A stretch of 11,533 bases of DNA from an uncultured Clostridia bacterium (GCA_947627075.1 CANQUR010000042.1:1-11533); one strand, 5' to 3'. Counted from the first letter of the stretch, positions 1 through 6,849 are shown. A program made the numbers and translations. The notes: generated from the sequence alone by a model not told the origin.

Positions 1-2723
1 CCTATGCTCGTTACTCCGCTCGGAATATCTATGCTTGTTAAACTTTCACAATAACAGAACGCACCTTCCCCTATGCTGTCACCACTCGTTATTATTACTT
101 TTTTTAAGCTACTTTTAGGTATAGAATTTATTGCATAAGTAGGTATTGTTACTTCTTCTATCGGACAACCCTCGAACGCCCATTGCCCTATGCTCGTTAC
201 GCTACTCGGGATCTCTATGCTTGTTAAGCTTCTGCAATAACGGAACGCCCAATCTCCTATGCTTGTTAAACTATTCGGTATATTTATGCTTGTTATGCTC
301 CAACAAAGATAGAATGCACTTTCTCCTATGCTTTGTAACTGACTCTCGCCTTCAAATTTTATGCTTTTTAAGTTTGTGCATTTATAGAACGCACTTTCCC
401 CTATGCTCGTTACTCCGCTCGGGATCTCTATGCTTGTTAAGCTACTGCAACCATAGAACGCATTACTTCCTATGCTCGTTACTCCGCTCGGGATCTCTAT
501 GCTTGTTAAGTTACTGCAACCATAGAACGCACTTTCCCCTATGCTCGTTACGCTGTTCGGGATCTCTATGCTTGTTAAGTTTGTGCAATCACTGAACGCA
601 CCACTTCCTATGCTCGTTACGCTGTTCGGGATATTTATCCTTGTTATATTTTTGCAACAAGCGAACGCACTATCGCAAATAAGCTTTGTGCTTCCGTGAA
701 TCTTACATTCGGTTATGTCGGTATTTATAGCTTCTATTAAAACAAGATATTTATTATCTTTATTCCCCAAATATTTCGCATTATTATATGTATTATATTG
801 TAAACTACTGCAACCAGCGAACGCTTCCCATCCTATGCTCGTTACGCTACTCGGGATCTCTATGCTTTGTAAGCTACTGCAACCCTCGAACGCTCTATTC
901 CCTATGTTTTGCAACTGACTTTCACCCTTGAAATTTACGCTTTGTAAGCTACTGCAACCCTCGAACGCATTAGACCCCATGCTCGTTACGCTGTTCGGGA
1001 TCTCTATGCTTGTTAAACTGCTGCAATCCATGAACGCTCTTTCTCCTATGCTCGTTACTCCGCTCGGAATATCTATGCTTGTTAAACTTTCACAATAACA
1101 GAACGCACCTTCCCCTATGCTCGTCACGCTACTCGGGATCTCTATGCTTGTCAAGTTTGTGCAATTACTGAACGCACTACTTCCTATGTTCGTTACGCTG
1201 TCCGGGATCTCTATGCTTGTTATGCTTTTGCAACCATAGAACGCACAATCATATATTTCATAGTTTTTACCATTAATATCTTTCGGCAAAGTTATAGACG
1301 TATCTTTACCATTATAGCTTACTAAATATCTCTCTTCCTTTTCTTCATCTATGTAAAATGTATACTCGTTTTCGGTAACAAGCCTACTTTTACCTTCTTC
1401 TTTATATACATTCTTCGCGTAATATCCTACATATCCGTAGTTTGTGGAGCCGGCTTCTATATCGAGCACCGACCTATTATATACTTCTATCAATCTACCG
1501 CAACCACTGAACGCCCATTCACCTATACTCGTTACGCTATTTGGGATATTTATACTCGTCAAGTTTGTGCAATCACTGAACGCACCAGACCCTATGCTTT
1601 GCAACTGACTCTCACCCTTGAATGTTACGCTTTGTAAGTTACTGCAACCATAAAACGCACTAGACCCTATGCTCGTTACGCTACTCGGAATCTCTATGCT
1701 TGTTATGCTACTGCAACCCCTGAACGCATTAGACCCTATGCTCGTTACGGGCTTATTATCAACAGTGCTGGCTATCACAATTTCGGTATCGATACAAGAA
1801 CCTATACCTATTACTATGTAAGAATCCGTTTCCTTGTCATATTCGTATGCCAAGCCTTTGGACAGTTTTTCATATCCGCAGTCGTCGCAAATATCGTCGT
1901 CGCCGTAGTTATGCGCCGCTTTATCCGTTATCTCCTCGCAATCTTCACATTTGTGCCAATGGCTCGTTTTGTCATTTGTCCACTCATTTGAAAAATTGTG
2001 TTTATGTTCCGGCTTTTTATATCCGCAGTCATCGCAGATATCGTCGTCACCGAAATTATGCGCCGCCTTGCCCGTTATCTCCTCGCAACCTTCGCATTTG
2101 TGCCAATGGCTCGTTCCGTCATTTGTCCACTCACTTGAAAAATTGTGCTCATGTTCGCCGGGAGTGACGCTACTGCCTCTCTTATATCCGCAGTCGTCGC
2201 ATATATTGTCGTCGCCGTAGTTATGCGCCTCCTTGCCTGTTATCTCCTCGCAACCTTCGCATTTGTGCCAATGTCCCGTTTCGTCTTTTGTCCACTCACT
2301 TGAAAAATTGTGTTTATGTTCGGGCGGAGTGACGCTACTGCCTTTCTTATATTTGCAGTCGTAGCAAATATTGTCGTCGCCATAGTTATGCGCCGCCTTG
2401 CCTGTTATTTCCTCGCAACCTTCGCATTTGTGCCAATGGCTCGTTTCGTCTTTTGTCCACTCACTTGAAAAATTGTGTTTGTGTTCGGGCGGAGTAACAC
2501 TACTGCCTTTTTTATATCCGCAGTCATCGCATATATCGTCGTCGCCGTAGTTATGCGCCGTCTTGCCTGTTATCTCCTCGCAACCTTCGCATTTGTGCCA
2601 ATGGCTCGTTTCGTCATTTGTCCACTTATCCGAATACTTATGCGTATGCACGTCATTGCACGCCGTCATGACCGTAAGTGCGCATATCAGCATCATCGCA
2701 ATCAAAAAAATTCTTTTTTTCAT
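1..2723 (-). CDS. BspA-like leucine-rich repeat surface lipoprotein with N-terminal Cys/His repeats (3' end beyond window)
   Basis: Reading the minus strand from the ATG at 2723-2721 gives 907 codons without a stop before the window edge, so the C terminus is missing. Residues 1-21 form a signal peptide (MKKR, hydrophobic core, MTAC lipobox), with Cys22 as the predicted lipidated residue; the protein should sit on the outer face of the cytoplasmic membrane. Residues about 26-288 are five Cys/His-rich repeats (HWHKC, CxxC, then CDDC). From about residue 325 there are about 20 LRR_5/BspA-type repeats of 23 residues (pattern VTSIGxxAFxGCxxLTSIEIPxS), broken by longer islands near residues 420-495 and 630-670. 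BspA-like proteins act in adhesion or binding of host or matrix proteins in other bacteria; the ligand here is unknown. AGGAG lies 9 bases before the ATG. I checked the frame line by line and saw no frameshift. The family call is secure; the role is inferred. Confidence 0.93.
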   Translation of the reverse strand, partial: MKKRIFLIAMMLICALTVMTACNDVHTHKYSDKWTNDETSHWHKCEGCEEITGKTAHNYGDDDICDDCGYKKGSSVTPPEHKHNFSSEWTKDETSHWHKCEGCEEITGKAAHNYGDDNICYDCKYKKGSSVTPPEHKHNFSSEWTKDETGHWHKCEGCEEITGKEAHNYGDDNICDDCGYKRGSSVTPGEHEHNFSSEWTNDGTSHWHKCEGCEEITGKAAHNFGDDDICDDCGYKKPEHKHNFSNEWTNDKTSHWHKCEDCEEITDKAAHNYGDDDICDDCGYEKLSKGLAYEYDKETDSYIVIGIGSCIDTEIVIASTVDNKPVTSIGSNAFRGCSSITSIEIPSSVTSIGSSAFYGCSNLQSVTFKGESQLQSIGSGAFSDCTNLTSINIPNSVTSIGEWAFSGCGRLIEVYNRSVLDIEAGSTNYGYVGYYAKNVYKEEGKSRLVTENEYTFYIDEEKEERYLVSYNGKDTSITLPKDINGKNYEIYDCAFYGCKSITSIEIPDSVTNIGSSAFSNCTNLTSIEIPSSVTSIGEGAFCYCESLTSIDIPSGVTSIGERAFMDCSSLTSIEIPNSVTSMGSNAFEGCSSLQSVNFKGESQLQNIGNRAFEGCSSLQSIEIPSSVTSIGWEAFAGCSSLQYNTYNNAKYLGNKDNKYLVLIEAINTDITECKIHGSTKLICDSAFACCKNITRINIPNSVTSIGSGAFSDCTNLTSIEIPNSVTSIGESAFYGCSNLTSIEIPSGVTSIGSNAFYGCSSLTSIEIPSGVTSIGESAFYKCTNLKSIKFEGESQLQSIGESAFYLCWSITSINIPNSLTSIGDWAFRYCRSLTSIEIPSSVTSIGQWAFEGCPIEEVTIPTYAINSIPKSSLKKVIITSGDSIGEGAFCYCESLTSIDIPSGVTSI
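3..1746 (-). repeat. LRR-coding 69-bp tandem repeat tract
   Basis: This tract encodes about 20 units of 23 residues (69 bases) of the LRR_5/BspA type. Many units are nearly identical in DNA, not only in protein. For example, bases 1-77 and 1045-1121 match exactly over 77 bases. Two islands interrupt the tract: about 1235-1500 (containing YGYVGYYAKNVY and YLVSYNG) and about 700-800 (containing YLGNKDNKYLV), both typical of BspA-like proteins. The tract continues past the window edge. Confidence 0.9.
1866..2648 (-). repeat. Five tandem Cys/His-rich repeats in the lipoprotein
   Basis: Five units run through residues about 26-288. Four unit starts are spaced 165 bases (55 aa) apart; the last interval is about 147 bases because the GSSVTP linker is missing. 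Each unit has HxH, a Trp, the HWHKCExC block, a central His and a second CxxC (CDDC; CYDC in unit 2). Four Cys plus several His per unit suggest a small metal-binding, probably zinc, ribbon-like fold. That is inference: the repeats might instead be disulfide-stabilised spacers holding the LRR domain away from the membrane. The DNA copies are nearly identical, which points to recent duplication or gene conversion. Confidence 0.85.
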
Positions 2724-2759
2724 CCTTTTATTCTCCTTTTCATGAAAATTTTCGGATAC

Positions 2760-2789
2760 AAAAAATGCCGCTCCAAACGGAACGACATT
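2760..2789 (-). terminator. Intrinsic terminator inside the lipoprotein leader
   Basis: On the minus strand an 11-bp stem (AATGTCGTTCC with GGAGCGGCATT, two G-U pairs) closes a GTTT loop and is followed by a run of six T including the stem end. It lies downstream of the promoter but upstream of the only plausible start codon, so it would stop transcription before the gene unless overridden. Confidence 0.75.
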
Positions 2790-2828
2790 GTAAAAATACT
2801 CAATTCCGCTTGTTGCGACACATTTACA

Positions 2829-2904
2829 TTTAGACAAATCAACGTTTTATGTAATGCGAAATAGATGCATCTCTACCGTGAGAGTATGCGTTGATTTGTC
2901 TAAA
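2829..2904. repeat. 16-bp perfect inverted repeat within the leader
   Basis: TTTAGACAAATCAACG at 2829-2844 is matched by its exact reverse complement at 2889-2904. Pairing continues imperfectly outward to 2815 and 2916. The loop contains a 10-base palindrome, AGATGCATCT, at 2863-2872. In RNA this would form the apical stem of the lipoprotein leader. A protein-binding site or a remnant of a small mobile repeat are alternatives. Confidence 0.8.
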
Positions 2905-2923
2905 AATATGTATCGCATTTACA

Positions 2924-2952
2924 ATATTAGACCTTTTTGCAACAAAAGTCAA
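2924..2952 (-). promoter_or_regulatory. Promoter of the LRR lipoprotein gene
   Basis: Minus strand -35 box TTGACT (2952-2947), 17-base spacer, -10 box TAATAT (2929-2924). Transcription is expected to begin near 2918, right at the base of the long leader hairpin. Confidence 0.8.
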
Positions 2953-2986
2953 CAATTTTATTTGTATTTAACGAAAAAACTCGATC

Positions 2987-3029
2987 AAAAAAAGCTCCAT
3001 GCGGATCAACTTGATATCTTCATAGAACC
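2987..3029 (-). terminator. Intrinsic terminator after the orphan gene
   Basis: On the minus strand GGTTCTATG (3029-3021) pairs with CATGGAGCT (3001-2993) through nine pairs, three of them G-U. The loop is 19 nt and a run of seven T ends at 2987. It starts two bases after the orphan gene's TAG, which supports that ORF being a real transcription unit. Confidence 0.6.
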
Positions 3030-3031
3030 CG

Positions 3032-3370
3032 CTAATTAAGAATTTCGTTATATGCTTCTGTCATATTTTTCACTACATAGTTTGGTAATCCCATTTGGAA
3101 ATATCTTACCAGCTGCTCTTGACCTATATTTGCTTGTATTTCCACTCTATTTGGATCATCAATTCCATTAAGAATAAAAGGATAATTTATTTGAAAATTT
3201 ATTAGACCATTTAGGTTAAACTTTGTAAAATAGTCTTGATCTGCAATCTTTTTTGACAATTTAGAATCATAATCAACAAGATCAGAAACTTTGAAAAGAT
3301 TATATCCGTGTATCAATGAGTTTATAATAAAATTCCCTATTACTAAATCCGCACTGATTATTTTGCTCAT
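3032..3370 (-). CDS. Orphan hypothetical protein, 112 aa, AT-rich
   Basis: I do not recognise this protein. It is 112 residues long, has no signal peptide or clear membrane segment, and mixes Ile/Leu/Asn-rich stretches (start MSKIISADLVIGNFIINSLI) with a polar C-terminal half. It is probably cytoplasmic. Codons are strongly A/T-ending, giving clearly lower GC than aspS next door, which hints at acquisition from elsewhere. The start is the ATG at 3370; AAGGA lies 3 bases upstream and AAGGGG 11 bases upstream, so the ribosome site is only moderate. It forms its own unit: a terminator on each side, a weak promoter at 3423-3450 and a T-run hairpin right after the stop. Reality of the gene is likely; function is unknown. 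A remnant of a larger gene is possible. Confidence 0.6.
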   Translation of the reverse strand: MSKIISADLVIGNFIINSLIHGYNLFKVSDLVDYDSKLSKKIADQDYFTKFNLNGLINFQINYPFILNGIDDPNRVEIQANIGQEQLVRYFQMGLPNYVVKNMTEAYNEILN

Positions 3371-3422
3371 TTATCCTTTTTCCCCTTAATTGCTGTCATT
3401 ACATATAACATTTGACTTATCT

Positions 3423-3450
3423 ATAATATCATATAATAAGTTTTTTACAA
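3423..3450 (-). promoter_or_regulatory. Possible promoter of the orphan gene
   Basis: Minus strand TTGTAA (3450-3445), 16-base spacer, TATTAT (3428-3423). The -35 match is partial (4 of 6) and abuts the upstream terminator's T-run. The region is very AT-rich, so chance matches are likely. Confidence 0.35.
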
Positions 3451-3476
3451 AAAGCGGCAAGGAACTTGCCGCTTTT
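3450..3476 (-). terminator. Intrinsic terminator of the aspS-DUF1292 operon
   Basis: A perfect 12-bp stem (AAAAGCGGCAAG with CTTGCCGCTTTT) closes a 3-nt loop. On the minus strand a T-run follows, so it ends the operon about 24 bases past the DUF1292 stop. The symmetry could allow some activity on the other strand. Confidence 0.9.
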
Positions 3477-3499
3477 GATCAAAAAACTGTCGTTAAAAA

Positions 3500-3757
3500 T
3501 TATTCATCTTCCTCGATCATGGCGTTGTAGCTATCGAAAACGCTATCGAGTATATCGTCGTCTATTACAAGTTCGTACTCGTCGCCGTCGTCCGCTTCGA
3601 TAATTCTGAATACAAGCGCCTCGTCCTTGCCCACTCCGTCCAGCGGCTTTACGGGTTGCATTATGGCATAAAAATCATCTCCGAGCGCGATCTCGGTCAC
3701 GATTTCGAATTGAATGTCCTCTCCTTCATCGGTGGTGAGGGTAACTATATCATCCAT
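3500..3757 (-). CDS. DUF1292 family small acidic protein (YrzB-like)
   Basis: An 85-residue acidic protein with the DUF1292 layout: MDDIVTLTTDEGEDIQFEIV at the start, a central beta-rich part (FYAIMQP, ALVFRII) and an acidic end containing DSVFDSYNAMIEEDE. Members are widespread in Bacillota, often near tRNA or translation genes; no biochemical function is established. The ATG at 3757 overlaps the aspS stop by one base (TAATG), and its ribosome site GGAGGAG is formed by the last codons of aspS, so translation is probably coupled. The frame stays open further upstream inside aspS, but that extension is a shadow of aspS and has no ribosome site, so it was not used. The operon terminator follows at 3450-3476. 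Confidence 0.85.
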   Translation of the reverse strand: MDDIVTLTTDEGEDIQFEIVTEIALGDDFYAIMQPVKPLDGVGKDEALVFRIIEADDGDEYELVIDDDILDSVFDSYNAMIEEDE

Positions 3758-5493
3758 TATTTCTCCTCCACAATGGCGATATGAGTTTCTCGCAGTTGCT
3801 TTTCGGTGACGTTGTTGGGCGCGTTCATCAAAAGGTCGCGCGCGTTCCTGTTCATAGGGAAGGCGATTATCTCGCGAATGCTCGGTTCGTCGCAAAGAAG
3901 CATTACTATGCGGTCCACTCCCGGCGCTATGCCCGCATGGGGTGGCGCACCGAATTTGAACGCATTATAAAGCGCCGAAAACTTGTTTTCGATAACGTCC
4001 TTGCCGTAGCCCGCTATCTCGAAAGCCTTGACCATAATCTCGGGATCGTGATTGCGCACGGCTCCGCTCGAAAGCTCTATTCCGTTGCAAACGATATCGT
4101 ATTGATATGCGAGTATGGAGAGCGGGTCCTTGGTGCAAAGCGCTTCCATTCCGCCCTGCGGCATGGAGAACGGATTATGGCAAAATTCTATTTCGCCCGA
4201 CTCCTCGCCTATTTCGTACATCGGGAAGTCCACTATCCAGCAAAATTTATATACGTCCTTTTCGATAAGATCGAGCTCTGTGCCGAGTATGGTGCGCACA
4301 ATTCCCGCTTGTTTTGCCACAAGTTTGTTGTCGCCCGCAACGACGGCAACGAAGCCGTTGGGTTTAAGGTCGAGCGTTTCTATGAGCTTGTCCCTTATCT
4401 CGCCGAGGAACTTCGCAACGCCCCCCACAAAATTGTTGTTTTCGTCGGTCTTGAACCAATAAACGTTCTCTATCTCGTTCTGATGCGCCTGTTCGATGAG
4501 CGTCTTGTCGATAAAACTGCGCGGCTTATCGAAGTTATCCACCTTTATAGCTTTGAGCGTCTTGCCCGCGAACAGAGCCGCCGTGCCGCCCATAATGTCA
4601 GTCACGTCCTTTATGATGAGCGGATTGCGAAGATCGGGCTTATCGGAGCCGTAATCGCGAATGGCGTCGAGGTACGGTATGCGCTTAAACGGTGCGCCGT
4701 CCACTCTGCGCGTGGTAAATTCGCGGAAAAGCGCGGGAAGCACGTCTTCGAGCACTTCGAACACGTCCTCTTGGGAAGCAAACGCCATTTCCATATCGAG
4801 TTGATAAAATTCTCCGGGCGATCTGTCGGCGCGCGCGTCCTCGTCACGGAAGCACGGCGCTATCTGGAAATATCTGTCGAAACCGCTCGCCATCAAAAGC
4901 TGTTTGTACTGTTGCGGAGCTTGCGGCAAAGCATAGAATTGACCGGGATACAATCTGCTCGGAACAATGAAATCTCTCGCGCCTTCGGGTGAAGAGCTCG
5001 TTAGTATTGGCGTCGTTATCTCCAAAAAGCCCTTTTCGGTCATGCGTCGCCTTATGGAAGAAACTATCTTGCTTCGGAGCACTATTTTGTCCTTTACGAC
5101 GGGGTTTCGAAGGTCCAAAAAACGATATTTGAGCCTTACGTCCTCGCGCGAAGCGAGCGAATTTACTATTTCGAAGGGAAGCGCCTCGGTGCATTTGCCG
5201 AGTATCTCTATCTCGTCGGGTTCTATTTCGATAAGTCCCGTATCCATTTCGGGGTTGGGACTGCTGCGCAATATGACCTTGCCCGTTACTTTAAGCGTGG
5301 ATTCGCGAGGAATGGAACGAACAAGTTCCTTTTTATCTTCGTCCGAAACGGTGACCTGCGTCATTCCGTAAAAGTCGCGAAGCACGAAAAAGACGACCGC
5401 GCCGAGATCGCGCACGCTGTGAAGCCAGCCGCAAAGCGTCACCTTTTTGCCGACGTCGTCCTTACGAAGCTCATTACAATTGTGTGTTCTCAT
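3757..5493 (-). CDS. aspS: Aspartyl-tRNA synthetase, bacterial type
   Basis: A class II synthetase that joins aspartate to tRNA(Asp) in the cytoplasm; 578 residues, about the usual bacterial length. The N-terminal OB-fold anticodon domain (GWLHSVRDLGAVVFFVLRD, residues 22-40) comes first. The catalytic core has motif 2 at residues 215-231 (FRDEDARADRSPGEFYQ) and motif 3 near 515-533 (GIAPGVDRIVMLL). Between them sits the GAD insertion typical of bacterial AspRS. Motif 2 carries RSPGEFYQ rather than the RQPEFTQ of Escherichia coli, and motif 3 has APG rather than AFG. These variants resemble forms known from alphaproteobacteria and some Clostridia, often non-discriminating enzymes. Whether this one also charges tRNA(Asn) cannot be told here. 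The ATG at 5493 has GGAAGG seven bases upstream. No T-box is present: the leader is only about 25 nt. Confidence 0.97.
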   Translation of the reverse strand: MRTHNCNELRKDDVGKKVTLCGWLHSVRDLGAVVFFVLRDFYGMTQVTVSDEDKKELVRSIPRESTLKVTGKVILRSSPNPEMDTGLIEIEPDEIEILGKCTEALPFEIVNSLASREDVRLKYRFLDLRNPVVKDKIVLRSKIVSSIRRRMTEKGFLEITTPILTSSSPEGARDFIVPSRLYPGQFYALPQAPQQYKQLLMASGFDRYFQIAPCFRDEDARADRSPGEFYQLDMEMAFASQEDVFEVLEDVLPALFREFTTRRVDGAPFKRIPYLDAIRDYGSDKPDLRNPLIIKDVTDIMGGTAALFAGKTLKAIKVDNFDKPRSFIDKTLIEQAHQNEIENVYWFKTDENNNFVGGVAKFLGEIRDKLIETLDLKPNGFVAVVAGDNKLVAKQAGIVRTILGTELDLIEKDVYKFCWIVDFPMYEIGEESGEIEFCHNPFSMPQGGMEALCTKDPLSILAYQYDIVCNGIELSSGAVRNHDPEIMVKAFEIAGYGKDVIENKFSALYNAFKFGAPPHAGIAPGVDRIVMLLCDEPSIREIIAFPMNRNARDLLMNAPNNVTEKQLRETHIAIVEEK

Positions 5494-5524
5494 AAAAAAA
5501 CCTTCCTAATCTATATCGATATTG

Positions 5525-5553
5525 AGTATATATAAAATCGGGCTTAAAGTCAA
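5525..5553 (-). promoter_or_regulatory. Promoter of aspS
   Basis: Minus strand TTGACT (5553-5548), 17-base spacer, TATACT (5530-5525). The expected transcription start near 5518 leaves about 25 nt of leader before the aspS ATG. Confidence 0.8.
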
Positions 5554-5583
5554 TTGTTTTGAGGCAATTTCTTTTTTTGAGCA

Positions 5584-5612
5584 TTGACAAAATTGTTTTC
5601 CCATGTTAAAAT
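5584..5612 (+). promoter_or_regulatory. Promoter of the CDF exporter gene
   Basis: TTGACA (5584-5589), 17-base spacer, TAAAAT (5607-5612), with a TG one base before the -10 box (extended -10). The start of transcription near 5619 leaves a leader of only about 13 nt, so the ribosome site AGGAG (5621-5625) lies almost at the RNA end. Confidence 0.85.
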
Positions 5613-5631
5613 ACCCATTAAGGAGAGAAAA

Positions 5632-6774
5632 ATGCCGGCGGATCCGTTACATAAACACAATAATATCCAAAAGAAAAAGGCGGCGATGAAAGTCACCGTT
5701 TTGTCCATGCTCCTAAACGTCGGAGTCGCCGCGGGCAAGATAATTTGCGGCGCGATTTTCGGAGCGATTTCTTTGCTTGCGGACGGATTCAACAATTTGA
5801 GCGACAGCGGAAGCAACATAGTCAATATTATCGGCATACAGGTATCCGAAAAGCCCGCAGACAAGGAGCATCCTTACGGTCACGCGCGCGGCGAATATAT
5901 AGCTACGCTCATAGTTTCATTTATCATCATCTTTCTTGCGTTTGAGCTGTTCATTCAATCCATAGATACGATAATAAGCGGCAACAAGGCAGAATTTTCG
6001 ATTCTTTCGGTCGTCATCCTGTGTGTGGGCATTTTGGCAAAGCTCGTAATGTTCATAACAAACCGCATGGTCGGTAAAAAATATTCATCCGAACTTCTTA
6101 TCGCCACTTCGGTGGACAGTCTCGGCGACGTTCTTGCCTCGGTCGCCGTCTTGATCTCACTCATAATCGGCAAATACACCTCTTTCGAGCCCGACGGTTA
6201 CATAGGCGCGCTTGTCGCGGTCTTGATAGGCGTTTCGGGCATAAAGATATTGAAACGCACCACAAGTGAGCTCATAGGCGGATCGTTGCCACCTCAACTC
6301 ATCGACGAAATAAAAAAGCGACTTTTGTCATATGAAGGCATTTACGGCATACACGGACTTACCGTGCATAATTACGTAAACAAATATTTTGTTACCGTAC
6401 ATGCCGAAATAGACGCAGATATTCCCGTGCTTGCCGCGCACGAGCTCATAGACAAGATCGAAAAGGATTTTGAAAAAGATACCGACATATATCTTACCAT
6501 TCACCTCGATCCCGTGATACTGCACGACAACGAGGCGAATTTTCTACGAGCCAAAGTCGAAAATTTGTTGCGAGCCGTTGATCCTTCGTTAGCATTGCAT
6601 GACTTTAGGGAGATACGCCGAAATCTGCCCGTGCTCGTTTTCGAGGTCGGCGTGCCGTTCGATCTGAGCCGCACCGACGACGAACTGAAAGACGCCATAT
6701 ACCAAAGCCTATATGCAGAATTCGGAATACAATACGAATACTCCGTCGATATAAAACGCGAACTTGCGGGATAG
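5632..6774 (+). CDS. Cation diffusion facilitator family transporter, probably Mn2+ efflux
   Basis: A 380-residue membrane protein of the CDF family, which exports divalent metals in exchange for protons. Membrane segments are visible at about residues 20-50, 60-70, 88-112, 122-145 and 168-225. Key residues: D51-GFNNLS-D58 gives NxxxD (N54, D58) in the second helix, and D162-SLG-D166 gives DxxxD in the fifth. This NxxxD/DxxxD pair is the pattern described for Mn-type CDFs, whereas Zn members use HxxxD or DxxxD. The cytosolic C-terminal domain (HGLTVHNYV to TIHLDPV) is followed by about 90 extra residues, seen in some Bacillota CDFs. I chose the ATG at 5632 (AGGAG six bases upstream); the TTG at 5584 is the promoter's -35 box. 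The gene is divergent from aspS. Family certain, metal inferred. Confidence 0.92.
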   Translation: MPADPLHKHNNIQKKKAAMKVTVLSMLLNVGVAAGKIICGAIFGAISLLADGFNNLSDSGSNIVNIIGIQVSEKPADKEHPYGHARGEYIATLIVSFIIIFLAFELFIQSIDTIISGNKAEFSILSVVILCVGILAKLVMFITNRMVGKKYSSELLIATSVDSLGDVLASVAVLISLIIGKYTSFEPDGYIGALVAVLIGVSGIKILKRTTSELIGGSLPPQLIDEIKKRLLSYEGIYGIHGLTVHNYVNKYFVTVHAEIDADIPVLAAHELIDKIEKDFEKDTDIYLTIHLDPVILHDNEANFLRAKVENLLRAVDPSLALHDFREIRRNLPVLVFEVGVPFDLSRTDDELKDAIYQSLYAEFGIQYEYSVDIKRELAG

Positions 6775-6849
6775 CGTCGCAGATGGGCGTCCTTACTTGC
6801 CTATTGTCAAAGCCTTAAGAGTCGCGAAAACTCGCAAAGTCCTTTTCGA

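Larger units (their letters stand above)
2724..2918 (-). promoter_or_regulatory. Structured 5' leader of the LRR lipoprotein gene, candidate attenuator or riboswitch-like element
   Basis: This leader of about 195 nt lies between the promoter and the ATG. Just after the expected start of transcription comes a long inverted repeat: arms 2889-2916 and 2815-2844, with a perfect 16-base core (2829-2844 against 2889-2904) and a 44-nt loop. Next is an intrinsic terminator at 2760-2789, only about 36 bases before the start codon. The segment complementary to 2801-2808 (CGGAATTG on the RNA) can pair with the 5' half of the terminator (RNA from 2790 to 2778), using CGGAA/TTCCG and TTG/CAA. That would form a competing antiterminator. 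I do not recognise a known riboswitch or T-box. The structure is seen by eye; its regulatory role is inferred. Confidence 0.6.

Noticed and set aside
1..1250. Regularly repeated DNA resembling a CRISPR array
   Set aside because: The 69-base units are contiguous without unique spacers and are in one continuous reading frame coding for LRRs.
146..2864. Several plus-strand open frames over the LRR lipoprotein and its leader
   Set aside because: Their repetitive Ser/Cys/Leu-rich products are antisense readings of the repeat units; none has a ribosome site.
2829..2904. Invertible promoter switch flanked by a 16-bp inverted repeat
   Set aside because: The promoter lies outside the repeat and no recombinase gene is visible, so inversion would not switch transcription.
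2854..3039. 61-codon plus-strand open frame across the lipoprotein promoter
   Set aside because: It lacks a ribosome site and covers a minus-strand promoter, leader and terminator, which explain the sequence better.
3413..3437. Plus-strand promoter (TTGACT with a TATAAT)
   Set aside because: The spacer is only 14 bases and no plus-strand gene follows; the region is simply AT-rich.
3781..4992. 403-codon open frame on the plus strand opposite aspS
   Set aside because: It is the antisense shadow of aspS, has no ribosome site and no family resemblance, while aspS on the other strand is unmistakable.
5494..5518. T-box leader in front of aspS
   Set aside because: The leader predicted from the promoter is only about 25 nt, far too short for a T-box.
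5584..5631. Upstream TTG start for the CDF exporter
   Set aside because: The TTG is part of the -35 box and precedes the transcription start; the ATG at 5632 has a good ribosome site.
6775..6849. Terminator between the CDF and phosphatase genes
   Set aside because: Only 4-bp stems without a proper T-run were found.
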